From: Choristoneura fumiferana
Taxonomy: Eukaryota > Arthropoda > Insecta > Lepidoptera > Tortricidae
Assembly (NCBI RefSeq): GCF_025370935.1
Contig: NC_133479.1
Span: 19,004,879-19,068,878 of the forward strand
Direction: 5' to 3'
Length of the DNA stretch: 64,000 nucleotides
Positions within the stretch are counted from its first letter, which is position 1. Every line of letters starts with the position of its first letter. Positions 41,206-52,007 of the stretch are shown here, piece by piece. The translations under genes were made by a program, and so were the position numbers. The notes under the pieces are model-generated. The model searched no databases and had not been told where the DNA came from. It saw nothing but the letters and a program-made list of their open reading frames with translations.

Positions 41206-41695
41206 TAGTGGTTTCATTATTAAATATATTGACCCGGATAACTCACGGTCTTAAATCGAGTTTAGCCCGACACGTTTCGGGCTAATCCGTAGCCCTTCCT
41301 CTTAAGAGCAACTCAGCGGCTATTGCAACACGCGCACTGCGCGCTGCCGCTCTGCTCGCGCGACTTCCCGACGAAACTGACACCGGCACATAACTACCCG
41401 CGTTTTCATCGCCCAAAAAAGTCGCGCGAGCAGCAGGGCTACTACGAAACTTGGAACTTGTCGTGCGGTCCCTCGACACTTACACTGTTTAATGCACGAC
41501 ACGTGTCTAGCGTAGTAGCCTTGCAGAGCGGCGGCGCGCAGTGCGCGTGTTGCAGCAGCCGCCGAGTCGCGTTGCTCCTAAGAGGAAGGGCTACGGATTT
41601 GCCCGAAACATGTCGGGCTAAACTCTATTTAAGACGTGAGTTATCCGGGTCAATATATTTAATATGAGTGAGTCTCAAGGTAGTTTCATGTGCAA
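41206..41695. mobile_element. large palindromic element (family P1), about 120-bp arms
   Basis: From ggataactcacggtcttaaa inward through gcccgacacgtttcgggcta, tccgtagcccttcctcttaa, gagcaactcagcggctattg to caacacgcgcactgcgcgct, the left arm pairs with the right arm ending gtgagttatcc at about 41648. Outside the core, attaaatatattgacccgg and its complement continue the pairing. A smaller hairpin gctcgcgcgactt/aagtcgcgcgagc lies inside. The 114-codon frame 41323-41667 runs along the palindrome and is not a gene. Confidence 0.85.
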
Positions 41696-43390
41696 AAGTG
41701 GTTTCTTTACTTTAAACTCAGCAGCTGTCTTGGTTAAAATTTTCGAAGTTTAAAATTCAACTAAAAACCGAGTACCCAGTAGATTAGTGATGTTAAAACT
41801 ATAATTATACTCATAACAACCTCAGTATATCAAACATCATAGCGATCAAAAGCTTCCAAACACCCTAATTACGACTCTCATTCTCCAATCAATGTATCAT
41901 CTGATACACCTAATTGATTGGCCATATTCCCAGCACTTTATAAAGAGCGTAGAATAAAGAATAAAGAATGTAGTTTACGTTTTGTAACTATAAATAGAAA
42001 CTGACCGTTACTATATTGGTAACAAGAGATTTTGAAATGTTTGTTTGGAAACGTACGGGTAGGAATTTTAGACGGTAACGCTACTGTTTTGATAAATCTT
42101 CCTGAGGCCAATTGGAATGCACCAAAAAAAATAACCTATAGTTTTTATTTTATTTTTGGAAAGAATATATTTTAAGATACCATTTTCATAGATTTTGAAT
42201 TGGGATGAGTATTTCATTTTTTATATTTTTTTACGAAATACACTGGATGACGTCACAGTGAGACAGCCACGTTCCATTGCCTACAAAAAATCAGGTCGTA
42301 CATAACATAATCTGTGGCATTACAAGCACGGCTTAGGGTCCTTAATGAACCATTACAAATAGTTTTATTTATTTCTCTTCTCTTAGCTTCGATTATTTAT
42401 ATGTTTGTTTAATGGTGTGATAGTAAATAGATATTTTTATTTAAATCTGATATTTAAGTTATTTTATATTTACTTGTAACGTAGTAATTTAACGATTTAA
42501 TTTGTAAAAATACATTGGAAATACTCGTATACATTTCGGACTTTACGATAAATTAATAAATTCATTATGTGATTAAAGTTGTATCTTTGTCACTCTTTGC
42601 TTTTATAAGCAGGACAGCAACATTTCAAACTGTCAATTTGCTTTACAGTGTAGACCTGCTTTATAACTGCCTTTGTGACGGGACACTGCAGGGTCAAATG
42701 AAGGTGATTACTTAAATTTGGTTTATTTAATTCCGTTTATCATATATTTGGAATCTAATTTCTGAAAACGCTTCACAAAGCCTATTTGTCCAAATGGTTT
42801 TCGGTTTATTATAATTTGTCAAAAATTGAGACATCCCAATTAAGCATACGAGTAGTTGACACCAGAAAAGTATCTCAATAAAAAGATACAGTAGGTATCA
42901 TGTTCGCTCTAGTTCACCACTAACATTTTCATCAAGTAAAATTATAAACATTGACTGCAACAATCCTATTAATTAAGGATTAGTAGTTAATTAATGAAAT
43001 GTACGTGTTTTTTTTTATTGAAATAAACAGCTTTTAATTTTTTTTTTTTAATTAATACTTGAAAATGGCAACCTAAATGAACTGGACTTCTTCTTGAAAG
43101 ACTGGCCTTTATTGAATATTTTGTCGCAGTTTAATAATAATAAATTAATAATACATATTTATTTGTAAAAATAATAAACAAGTATTGGATGTTTCACGTC
43201 TAAACATACCTTTAGAAGAGTAAGGTGACTGATTAACAGATAAAAACATGGCCTAAACATAATCCTTGAGAATCTTACCAAGAGGTCCTTTGATCTCTTT
43301 ACGGGAGCGTTGTCGCAGGATATAACTACTACAAAGTGTTTTATTTTAACCAAGTTCATGTAAATTGTTGCGCGCTTTTTTTAATAAAAC
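41696..43390. other. unassigned AT-rich sequence
   Basis: No gene. A small inverted pair (ttttataagcagg at 42602, cctgctttataa at 42656) is noticed; otherwise featureless. Confidence 0.3.
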
Positions 43391-43737
43391 AATATATTGT
43401 TTTGTTGCCGTGGTGGCCGAGTGGTTTGACCTATGGCCTCTCAAGCAGAGGATCGTGGGTTCGAACCCCGGCTCGCACCTCTGAGTTTTTCGGAATTCAT
43501 GTGCGCAATTACATTTCAAATTTACCACGAGCTTTACGGTGAAGGAAAACATCGCGAGGAAACCTGCACAAACCTGCGAAGCAGTTCAATGGTGTGTGTG
43601 AAGTTCCCAATCCGCACTGGGCCCGCGTGGGAACTACGGCCCAAGCCCTCTCATTCGGAGAGGAGGCCTGTGCCCAGCAGTGGGACGTATATAGGTTGGG
43701 ATTATTATTATTATTATTATTATATAATATATTGTTT
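43391..43737 (+). mobile_element. SINE-A, full length with perfect 12-bp target duplication
   Basis: aatatattgttt at 43391-43402 and 43726-43737. Insert has head gccgtggtggccgagtggtt, B-box gggttcgaacccc, complete body, gtgggacgtatataggttgg and an (att)n tail. The best-preserved tRNA-like head in the window. Confidence 0.95.
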
Positions 43738-43828
43738 AGCTACTAACATAATATAACTCTTTAAATCAAATAAAGTACTTTCATTTCTGCCTTGCCCTGA
43801 ATTACGTAAATACATAGGGAGCTCTGAA

Positions 43829-44012
43829 GCCGTGGTGGCCGAGGCGATTGGTTTGACCCATGGCCTCTCAAGTGCCACAAACCTGCGCAGCAATTCAATG
43901 GTGTGTGTGAAGTTCCCAATCCACTCTGGGCCCACGTGGGAACTACGGCCAAGCACTCTCATTATGAGAAGAGGCCTGTACCCAGCAGTGGGACGTATAT
44001 AGGCTGGGATGA
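43829..44012 (+). mobile_element. SINE-A copy with internal deletion
   Basis: gaagccgtggtggccgaggc ... catggcctctcaag joins directly to tgccacaaacctgcgcagca, losing about 125 bp that include the B-box. Nearest neighbour of the full copy at 43403. Confidence 0.85.
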
Positions 44013-44405
44013 TAACTTTCATTTCAGATTCAAAAGCAACTCGCACGCGTCCGTCCGTTTCACCTCCCAATACATTCCACAAATCTAATCGGTCTTAAAA
44101 AATAACTCAATCACCAACCCAAGGTTCGCACGTAAGCATCTCTAATTGGTTTAAATCAAATACGAATTATAACACCATACATCAAACATCCACCAATTAA
44201 TCAGACCCGTATAATTATAACCACAGTTAAAGCTATATTCAGACAGTGTAGAGTTACAGAGCTCACCTTGCACTGGTCGTTCTAATACGTTAGTTTTTTG
44301 TGTATTTTTTCGCTTTGTAACATCGGTTGGGTTCCGTGTAGGGCTGTCACGATGTTTGAATACTAAAAAAACTGTCAAACTCTTGTTAGGAGGCGAAATA
44401 AAGAA
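44013..44405. other. unassigned sequence
   Basis: An 87-codon minus frame (44151-44414) lacks recognisable features. Confidence 0.3.
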
Positions 44406-44488
44406 TAATAACACAAGCTTCGCTAAGCTTACTTTGGGACTAGGTCAATTGATGTGAATTGTCCCGTGATATTTATTTATTTCTTTAA
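44406..44488 (+). mobile_element. SINE-B 3' fragment
   Basis: acacaagcttcgctaagctt, actttgggactaggtcaatt, gtcccgtgatatttatttat. Head and body missing. Confidence 0.8.
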
Positions 44489-45424
44489 TTCGTTTTTTTT
44501 AAATACCCAGTTAGTTCCAGCCTGTAACAACTTATCTCGTCGCATGGTCTGTTGTGTGCTTGGATTCTAATTTAGTCTTATGTGTAAATGGTTGTAATTC
44601 CGATATTATTCTCTTAAACAGCAAGATGGTGGTTGAAAGAGACGGAGAATGTGATTGCGATTAAAAGTATCAGACAAATGGCAGTCTGGACTATCTAAAT
44701 TCGAAACTTAAAATCCAAACTCTAGAATTCATTTTGCAAATAAACTTCTTTTAAAAGTAAGTATATAATTATATGCACAGTGCACTTCAAAAACCGTAAT
44801 TGTGATATTTTGGCATATAAAAGCTGAGCTCAAATGGCAGCAAATTAAAAAAAAATAGGATTGATGCAAATATTCCTACAGTACTTTATTACTTCGCGTA
44901 TTCGTACGATAGTGAGTGCCTAATCAACTTTCCATTTGACAAAATTCACTATTATTTGAATTGCTGCTTGCCGGACTGATTTTCAGGGTTGCCAAAGCAA
45001 GGTGACTTGTTTGTCAGACTATATTTATAATATATAAAAAATATATAACTTAAAAAAATGATGCCAGCCCTAGTTCCGTCAGAAGTGAACCGTCATAGTA
45101 TAGTGAACAAACAGATGAATAGCGGCACGATGAAAGCTCGTAATCTCGTTCGTTATGAGCGATGCGCGTACGCATATCGCTACTAGCTACTGGTTTTTTT
45201 ATTGATAAAGGGAAACAAACAACAAAAAGTAGTACACATGAATATTTAAATTTGGATAACATAAAAGCCAAAACACTTTCCACTAATGAACTAGTATTAT
45301 TATGGTTGATCAGAAAAGACTTAAATATAAATTTGTATTATAGAAATAATTAAATTAAATATTATATTACTAAAATGGCTTAAGGGAGACATTTCATAGG
45401 TATCTACATTAAGAATTAAAGTAC
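44489..45424. other. unassigned sequence
   Basis: AT-rich. A CpG-containing patch (gagcgatgcgcgtacgcata) lies at 45157. Two overlapping frames at 45050-45353 lack coding features. Confidence 0.3.
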
Positions 45425-45550
45425 CATGCACAACTTAACTGCCGTGGCGTTATGCTGAGTGGGGACCTGTTTAGCGTCATGTATGTCTTGTATTTGTTCT
45501 ATGTTTGTTTTTATGGACTTAAATAAAGGTAATTTCTTTCTTTCTTTCCA
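45425..45550 (+). mobile_element. LINE 3' tail ending in (TTTC)n
   Basis: gcgttatgctgagtggggac ctgtttagcg, ggacttaaataaaggtaatt and (tttc)n. The reversed relative with a (gaaa)n end is at 53718-53850. Confidence 0.6.
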
Positions 45551-45632
45551 ACTTTACTTGAGTTGATAAATAATTAAATAACATAAGTTTTAGCTAATTC
45601 TAGCGTCTAATGGTTTCTGTTTATTGTTTCAG

Positions 45633-45649
45633 ATCAGCAGTGAAAATGG
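45633..45649 (+). other. possible 17-base start-codon micro-exon
   Basis: tttctgtttattgtttcag is a textbook acceptor. It is followed by atcagcagtgaaaatgg and then GTAAGA, a good donor. A leader-plus-ATGG exon with the intron right after the start codon is common in small housekeeping genes of insects. The next coding exon is not identified: joining to the acceptor before 48101 gives only a nine-codon frame. Confidence 0.35.
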
Positions 45650-46439
45650 GTAAGATTATAAAAATTATATCGAGATATAATTGGGTTTGTACGAATTAAT
45701 ATAGTCAATAATTGATATGATAACTAGATAAACTATTTATAGCCAATGACAAAACATTGAAATAATAATCAAGTTTTAATTATAAAAAAAACTATCCCAC
45801 CAAAAACATAGCCACGGGGAAGACATTGAAATAATAATCAATTTTTAATTAGATAAAATTTGTTTAGTTAAGAAAATAGTAAGCTTCTCAAGTAGATGGT
45901 GGCTTTGAGCCTACGCTGACCTCTGAGTTTATCGTAATTGATGTGCAAAATTACATTTGCCACATTTGCAAAGTTACCATAAGCCTTACAATGAAGGAAA
46001 ACGATTATCCTGCCTGTCCTTAGTCTTAAAGTGCGTACGCGCAGTTAATTCAATTCGGTAGCCGAGCGTGCTACTAATTTGTTCGCGCCGTCGATTAGCC
46101 ACGCACCTATACATACATACAACATGAACATACAGCAGTTAACGCTGTACTCTTTACTATACTCGTAATGAATGTACTTGAAAAATACTTTTAGAATTGT
46201 AAAGGGACATTGGAAGTATTTTTTGACGTAATGTTTAAATTAATTGATGCTAAATTTCTAATTCAAATATGAAGAAGAAAAAAGATTTTTATTCCGGTAA
46301 AACTCGACACTTACATAATAATAAAAAAACACACACACACAACCACCTTCCACATTTGAAAAAGATCTTCAAAAAATATCGAAACTAGTCGACCCTTTTC
46401 ATTTGTGTAATTTTCCAAAATAAATTTACATGCTATATG
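45650..46439. other. unassigned sequence with a SINE-A scrap
   Basis: 45905-46000 (acctctgagtttatcgtaat, gatgtgcaaaattacatttg, aatgaaggaaaacgatta) is a decayed plus-strand SINE-A body. 46320-46345 is (ac)n. 46355-46405 (gaaaaagatcttcaaaaaat, cgaaactagtcgac) resembles the segment upstream of the gene in blocks A and C (17836, 61800). Confidence 0.4.
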
Positions 46440-46533
46440 CCTACGTAGTATAAGTTTATAGATAAGGAGTATATGATAAGTTTTTGTACTGATTAATGGC
46501 GTGCAATAAAGAATATTTGTATTGTATTGTAGT
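46440..46533 (+). mobile_element. LINE 3' tail ending in (ATTGT)n
   Basis: gataagtttttgtactgatt, aatggcgtgcaataaagaat and (ttgtattg)n. Related to the nested tail at 30952. Confidence 0.55.
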
Positions 46534-46985
46534 CTGTTAAAATAAACTTTTATAGCCAATCTGACTAAAATATAAAAAATTAGAACAAAAACAAAAATAA
46601 CTACCAAATATAAGTTCTTGTTAAGAAAAAAAAAATGCGCGGGATGCTCGGTTACATTTTTTACAGGAATAGTTTTGAGGTCGTTTTTTTAACAGATGAT
46701 GTCAAAAAAGTGTCAGCAGATGTATTTTTATTTAAATCAACAGTTCAGTTTAGTCCGTTATGCGATACAAATCACACCCTTAGCGTGTATGACCCTACGA
46801 AAGATCAAACCCGCATACGATCTCAATCTGACAAAGCGCTCGTGTTGTCGCATAATGCCATATCGCATAGAACTGCTCGAATTGTATTCCTGGAGTCCTA
46901 TTCTGTAATATTGTATAGGAATCGGCTAAACTACGTATTAGTTTTAATTTCAAAACGTGTTAAAAGTTAGTGCCAAACTACATGG
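46534..46985. other. unassigned sequence with a 111-codon frame
   Basis: 46635-46970 is open on the plus strand. It has a start in a poly(A) context and no domain that I recognise, and I do not treat it as a gene. Confidence 0.25.
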
Positions 46986-47117
46986 TATAGGTAGTGCCAC
47001 CAGAGTTGAGGTCACGCGCACAAGAACATGACGTATAATGACAGCCGGATTTTGACATTTACTCATTAATTTCACACATTCTCCTTTTGTGCTTCAACTC
47101 TCGTGGCACTACCTATA
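46986..47117. mobile_element. MITE with TATA-flanked inverted ends
   Basis: tataggtagtgccaccagag ttga at the left; tcaactctcgtggcactacc tata at the right. Interior 85 bp without coding capacity. Confidence 0.8.
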
Positions 47118-48142
47118 TGTAGATAGATTTATTTATTACTTAGTGAAAGTTACATTACATTCCATACCAACATGTCAAAATATAAAGAATTCACCAAAAT
47201 ATCGTCAAAAATAAAATTAGAATAAAAAATATCCAAATAAAATAAAAAACATAGTTAAAATTTCAAAATACGAAAGTAATAAGTAGTAATATGTCAATAA
47301 GGAAATACATGTCAAAATAAACAATTATGAAATACACACGTATTCCATGGTTAAATGAAAACATGCAATGATTAAAATAATAATAATATTCATTTAAAAT
47401 AATAATTAGAGTAATATTAAATTAAATATTAAAAAAATATGCGTAACGTCATTTCATTGTACAAAAATGAAGCAATAAACTTGATTAAAGAACATAAAAG
47501 TGTTGGTGAAATTCCACCGAAAATCACATATTTAGTCATGAAATTTAGTTACAAATCCAGTTTACTAACAAATTTTGCTATGGTTAAATAATAAATTTGA
47601 TTTTGCTTATACCTAGATAAAAGTCAACTTATCTCTTCTTTACTTGTTAAGTCAACCTTTAAGTAGATGTAAAAACGAAATGCACTCAAAGATAGAGTAT
47701 TTAATGAAACTCTACAGTTTAATCAAAGATAATCATACTACTAAACACAATGACAATTAATGTTTAGCAGTAGCAAAACTGGAGGTGGATTGTAAAAAAA
47801 GACAACGAAGACAACGTCTTAGCCATTGATTTGCAATATATTACACCTTTTAACGACATTGTAAAGTTGACAAAGTCACGCTCAATCCGACATTGATAAA
47901 GACATCCAAAAAAGTCAGAATAGCCTCCCGTCAAAGGTGCAAAATGTCACAAAAAAACCGACAAAATGACAAACAGACAGACAGTTACAGATTAGACGCA
48001 ACCCTCTTTTATTATAAATATATTAAGATATTATCTCCGCTTACAAAAAGTCGCCTTTTAAATTGCATTTAATCCTTTCATTCTTTATTTTTACAAAGTC
48101 GATTCTGATTCAGGCGAATACTAACTTTAAATTGAAGTCATT
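47118..48142. other. unassigned AT-rich sequence
   Basis: Very AT-rich to about 47650. Near 48076-48100 a pyrimidine tract ends ttctttatttttacaaag, a possible splice acceptor before the ORF at 48143. Confidence 0.3.
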
Positions 48143-48385
48143 ATGGCTGAAACTAGAATTAAAATTAAAGTAAAACATAAAGATGTTTTGCAAAGGGTTG
48201 CAGCAGCAATTAAGGAAATAGCAACTGTACTGTTGGTTGATGGAGTTGAATGTGAAGTGAAGATAAAAGTGACGGGTAAAGTTTTGAAAATTAATGCAAT
48301 AAAATCGTTAAAAGATGTTGCTTCTCATTTAGAACAATGGACACCGTTTAACAAGGAAGGGAAGTCCACAAATGGCTTTGCATAA
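48143..48385 (+). CDS. small ORF, 80 aa, unknown
   Basis: Not recognised. ATG in the context tcattATGG, stop TAA, and AATAAA 26 bases later (48411-48416). The codons are strongly of the RNY type (many GNN and ANN codons such as GTT, GAA, AAA, GCA), unlike chance AT-rich frames nearby. The product is Lys/Val-rich, with a plausible beta-alpha-beta-beta-alpha pattern: RIKIKVK, then DVLQRVAAAIKEIATVLLVD, then VECEVKIKVTG, KVLKINAI and SLKDVASHLEQW. No signal peptide or membrane segment. A pyrimidine tract and AG at 48100 could be the acceptor of a leader intron. A processed gene copy or the last exon of a larger gene are alternatives. It lies on the opposite strand inside the long second intron proposed for the B/C gene copy. 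Confidence 0.5.
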   Translation: MAETRIKIKVKHKDVLQRVAAAIKEIATVLLVDGVECEVKIKVTGKVLKINAIKSLKDVASHLEQWTPFNKEGKSTNGFA

Positions 48386-48410
48386 TATTGTAACAGAACA
48401 AAAAAGTGGC

Positions 48411-48416
48411 AATAAA
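48411..48416 (+). promoter_or_regulatory. poly(A) signal AATAAA
   Basis: AATAAA 26 bases after the stop codon of the 80-codon ORF, at a normal distance for a short 3' UTR. Confidence 0.4.
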
Positions 48417-49709
48417 CAAGTATGTAACTAATTTTATTCGTAGAACCATGGGCGCACAAACACCTTACTAATTGTTTTATAAGGTAAATAATTCAACATT
48501 ATAACTTGCAATAAAATAAAATGCTAAGTTGGTAAATACTACCGAAAAATACGTAATTATCGTAGGTTTTATCTTAATTTTTTTGTTTCAACGTTCGTTC
48601 ACACTGATTCGGTTGGCTTTCGGCATATTGTAGAATTCGAGATATTGTATTAGTACATAATATACAATATTGTTGTATGTATGAGTAGAAAGAGATGTGA
48701 ATAGTTCATTGTAGTACAACGTCAGGGATTTATTCTTTTTAGTACTTAGTATAATATGTACTTCACAAGCCTAGAAGAAATTCAATAATGTGTATCAAGT
48801 TTCCAATCGGCGCTGGGCCTGCGCGGGAACTACAGCCCAAGACTTCTCGTTCCGAGAGGAGGCCTGTGCCCTGCTGTGATATGTAGAGATAACCGACCAC
48901 AAACAATTTCCTGATTAATATTGTTATACTTTGTAGAACGTTTTAGTAGCAGTAATTAATGCTATCATAAAAACAACAATAAATAAAATTCACACTAACC
49001 ACGGACACCCTAAGGACATAAATAATAATTAATCCAACACAATAATTGTTCTCATAACTATAATTGTTCGCGAAACAAAGGGTCCTGAGGCACAAATAGA
49101 TGATATCTTCACTGTTTTCCTTCAGCCAACACTGTGCTACTTGGTAATGATACGCTATGCTTTAATACAAACAATTAAGGCACACAGTCACTCTGTGTCG
49201 TTAATGATGCATAGTGCAAAGTGTGAGGATTTGGTTCACCGGCTTAAGGTAGAGAAAAAACAGCATAATAGATGCAAATGTTTTGACTGCGATTCCTTGA
49301 GTGAGAGATTAAACTTCTTTTGTTCGCTAATGATTTATAATTGTGTATCGTCACACAAAGTGATTTTGTTGATGCAAAGTGCAACGATGCAATTTGCAGT
49401 GCTTTGTTTCAGAGTATAATTTTAACACTTTGTTGTTAATTTTACTATGCAACTCTCTGCTGTGAATATTTTAAATTATTTATGATAATTACACGACTGA
49501 GCGCTCTTCTAAAATTATTTCAGAATTTTTCAGTCGTGGTTGGCAAATATGTCCGTTCCATTTGATTCCAAACATCACAGATTTAGGTGACATCAAAGAG
49601 AAAGGCAATCGTACAGTGATTATAAAGCATATCATTGTACAGATCTTCTAGTTTTTTAAATTCCTTTAACAGTTACCATGTTCTGAATAAACATGAATGA
49701 AAAATGATA
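48417..49709. other. unassigned sequence with a SINE-A scrap
   Basis: 48775-48890 is a plus-strand SINE-A 3' part (ctgggcctgcgcgggaacta, cgagaggaggcctgtgccct). A 92-codon frame (49141-49419) is open but has no coding signature. Confidence 0.4.
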
Positions 49710-49870
49710 ACTAAAACAATATTACAATACAATACAATACAAATATTCTTTATTGCACACCATAAAGCAGTACAAAAAACTTATAATATAAACACTTAGA
49801 TTCAGGGTAGACAATAGGCGGTCTTATCGCTTAAAAGCGATCTCTTCCAGACAACCATTTGGGTACAAGA
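49710..49870 (-). mobile_element. L2 LINE 3' tail with (AATAC)n end
   Basis: (atacaata)n, aatattctttattgcacacc, aggcggtcttatcgcttaaa, agcgatctcttccagacaac. Divergent member of the L2 group. Confidence 0.7.
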
Positions 49871-49894
49871 AATATTATAATATTACTTTGCTCA

Positions 49895-50125
49895 CCCGCG
49901 ACCTTATGATAGCTACCTACGTCTATGCAAGATATGCGTGTTCATGCAGTTTCTCCACCTCCACACTGTAAGAACACACACAAATCACACAAACCCATCT
50001 ATCACCAATTCACTACCACCACACTACATCGTTTCGTGTGTTGTTACAGTGTGGAGGTGGAGGAACTGCATGAACACGCATATCTTCATAAACGTAGCTA
50101 TCATAAGGTCGCGGGTGAGCAAAGT
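49895..50125. mobile_element. palindromic MITE, relative of 33371-33757
   Basis: cccgcgaccttatgatagct ... ttctccacctccacactgta and the inverted cagtgtggaggtggaggaac ... gtagctatcataaggtcgcg. The right flank ggtgagcaaagtaattgttt continues the family, so the left end is the truncated one. Confidence 0.85.
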
Positions 50126-50609
50126 AATTGTTTTAGTTGATTGATATGGACCTGCGCAAAGTAACGTCTGATTCAATAAATTATTGAAAAAATAATGATG
50201 TTAAGATCGAGAGCATTCATTCACTGATTCATTTTGCATTCTGTAGTAACTATACGATTTGACAGCTAGTCAGTCTATACTCAAGCATTAATTAATTAAT
50301 TTCTTAGTGTTTTTATTGAGTTAGTGTCCGTAAGTTTCAAATACCACTACAAACATGGCAACTGTCAAAGGCATCCATAAACTAGAAGTGAAAAGTGAAC
50401 GAGTGTTTATTCCAATATTTTTACAGAGAAGTTAAAACTATAGGTCCTGTGCTAGGATGCCCTGTGTTACAAGACCCTACCATAGTGGACTAATGGTACA
50501 CTGCTAATTGCTACAAGCCGTACAGAGAAGAATAAATTAGCTCGCACGCTAAAACGCACTTGTGTTACTGCAGCAACAATCGACGCCATCACCATCACCA
50601 CCATCATAT
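50126..50609. other. unassigned; short ORF with good start context
   Basis: 50355-50435 encodes 26 codons (MATVKGIHKLEVKSERVFIP ...) from acaaacATGG, an excellent insect start context. A TCAGT initiator-like word lies at 50269 and a GTAAGT at 50332. It may be a first exon or a chance frame. Confidence 0.25.
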
Positions 50610-50775
50610 AAATATCAAATGGTGTAGCGGCACGCGTACGGATTACGAGGACCTGGGTTCGATTCCCAGTGGGTTCTGTTTTTTCTGTGCATCTTTATTT
50701 CAGTTTGATTTAGTTTTACGGGATGACCGTAAAAGTAAAAATTTGGAATTGAGATTCCAAAAACCAATCTTAACA
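50610..50775 (+). mobile_element. SINE-C copy, variant head
   Basis: atggtgtagcggcacgcgta ... gaggacctgggttcgattcc, then ttctgtgcatctttatttca, tacgggatgaccgtaaaagt and aatttggaattgagattcc. The A-box region differs from the other copies. Confidence 0.75.
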
Positions 50776-50819
50776 ATCGACGCATTTGATGATGATGATT
50801 ACGTACGTTTGCTAGTATA

Positions 50820-51010
50820 ATCATTAAGACTCAAAAGACGGACGCAGCCATCCTGCATCCCTTCCCGCGCATGCGCGTCAGCGTCCAGCCGTCAGCGCAG
50901 CCTTGTGCCGCTTGCGAACAATGCGCCGATAAGCCGCAATTACTGCGCCCGCGCCGCGATTTGGCGTTAAATTCCGTGCACTTAAGCGAGGAAACTTGGA
51001 GAAGGTAATG
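50820..51010. promoter_or_regulatory. CpG-rich segment with an NRF-1/Ewg-type palindrome
   Basis: cgcgcatgcgcg at 50866-50877 fits the NRF-1 consensus YGCGCAYGCGCR on both strands. The surrounding 150 bases are much richer in CpG than the window. An open plus frame of 45 codons starts at the ATG within the site (50871) and runs to 51008, next to a weak donor (ggagaag then gtaatg). Promoter or first-exon character is inferred; an old GC-rich repeat is the alternative. Confidence 0.3.
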
Positions 51011-51049
51011 GTTTTAGAAGCTGAGATATGAGGTGCATAGGAGAAATTC

Positions 51050-51240
51050 GTGTCTGTATCGTTGGCCAGCGGTGGTGTAGCGGTATAGCACACGGCACGG
51101 AATGCCGAGGACCTGGGTTCGATTTCCAGCGCTGGTCTTATTTTTCTGGTTTTTCTGTGCATCTATATTTCAGTTTGTATTTTCGATATAGGTTTTACGG
51201 GATGACCGTTAAAGTAACAAAAAATTTGGAATTGAAATAA
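51050..51240 (+). mobile_element. SINE-C copy, full length
   Basis: gcggtggtgtagcggtatag, gccgaggacctgggttcgat, ttatttttctggtttttctg, acgggatgaccgttaaagta, aatttggaattgaaat and a poly(A) run to 51251. Confidence 0.9.
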
Positions 51241-51296
51241 AAAAAAAAAAAGATTCCAAAAAACCAATCTTGGTTTTAGAAAACTTTGCACCCAAG

Positions 51297-51423
51297 TGAG
51301 GTAAATGTGCGAGTGTTCGTTACTGTCCCAATTGCCATCTTCAACTTATGTCATCACTGAATTCGTACTAGAAGTGTCAACAGGGTGTCATCTATTAGGC
51401 AGTCACTCGGAAGTTTACCTTAC
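51297..51423. mobile_element. MITE related to 19979-20118
   Basis: gtgaggtaaatgtgcgagtg left; cactcggaagtttaccttac right. Interior shares ttactgtcccaa with the other copy; a third fragment (gagtgttggtcactggcgca) is at 51534. Confidence 0.65.
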
Positions 51424-52007
51424 TCATACTTAACTGTTAAAAATACATGAAAATTTGGCCTAGGTGTGTACCTAGGCCTTGTATAAGTCCTACTGCTGCG
51501 CACAGGTCTCCTCTCAGAAGGAGTGAGCTTGTCCGAGTGTTGGTCACTGGCGCAATAGTTGCCATCTTTAAATTTACGTTGTATGTATAATTTGAAGGGC
51601 CCTGGCCCTATGTTATACATATTCATTATTTTTGTAATTATTTACAAGAGACCAAATTTCTTCTAACTCCGTTTTATCGTATAAAAATAATGAATACACT
51701 CACAAACTTGTGCATTTTTAAATATTTGGAGGACAAGCGATACGAGTATGCCGCATCCACAGCTGCACCTTCCCAATTCCCACCAAGGGCTAGGTCCCGA
51801 TAGCATCGCAACCCGCGGTCACCGGCGATGCGCAGATTCTATTCACGCAGGATTTTAGCCGTGTTTGATTTAACACCAATTATGGGCTTCCTTGTTCGCT
51901 AACATCGCTAGGATTCTGTTTGATAGTTTTTTCTTGCTGATTTTAATTTAAACTCTGTTTTTTAATCTAACGAGCAGCCTACGCGGGTTTTGCGAACATA
52001 AATATTT
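51424..52007. other. unassigned with small repeat scraps
   Basis: 51475-51530 is a reversed SINE-A 3' scrap (ctgctgcgcacaggtctcct). 51534-51575 is a scrap of the preceding MITE family. The rest is unassigned. Confidence 0.4.

Noticed and set aside
41323..41667. 114-codon plus frame and shorter minus frames
   Set aside because: They run along the arms of a palindrome; long arms of complementary, GC-rich sequence give open frames on both strands without coding.
43403..43480. Possible functional tRNA gene at SINE-A heads
   Set aside because: Good A and B boxes, but the acceptor stem cannot be paired and the sequence continues into the SINE body with target duplications, so these are SINE promoters.
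43720..44082. 120-codon minus frame
   Set aside because: It is a read-through of two SINE-A copies and their flanks.
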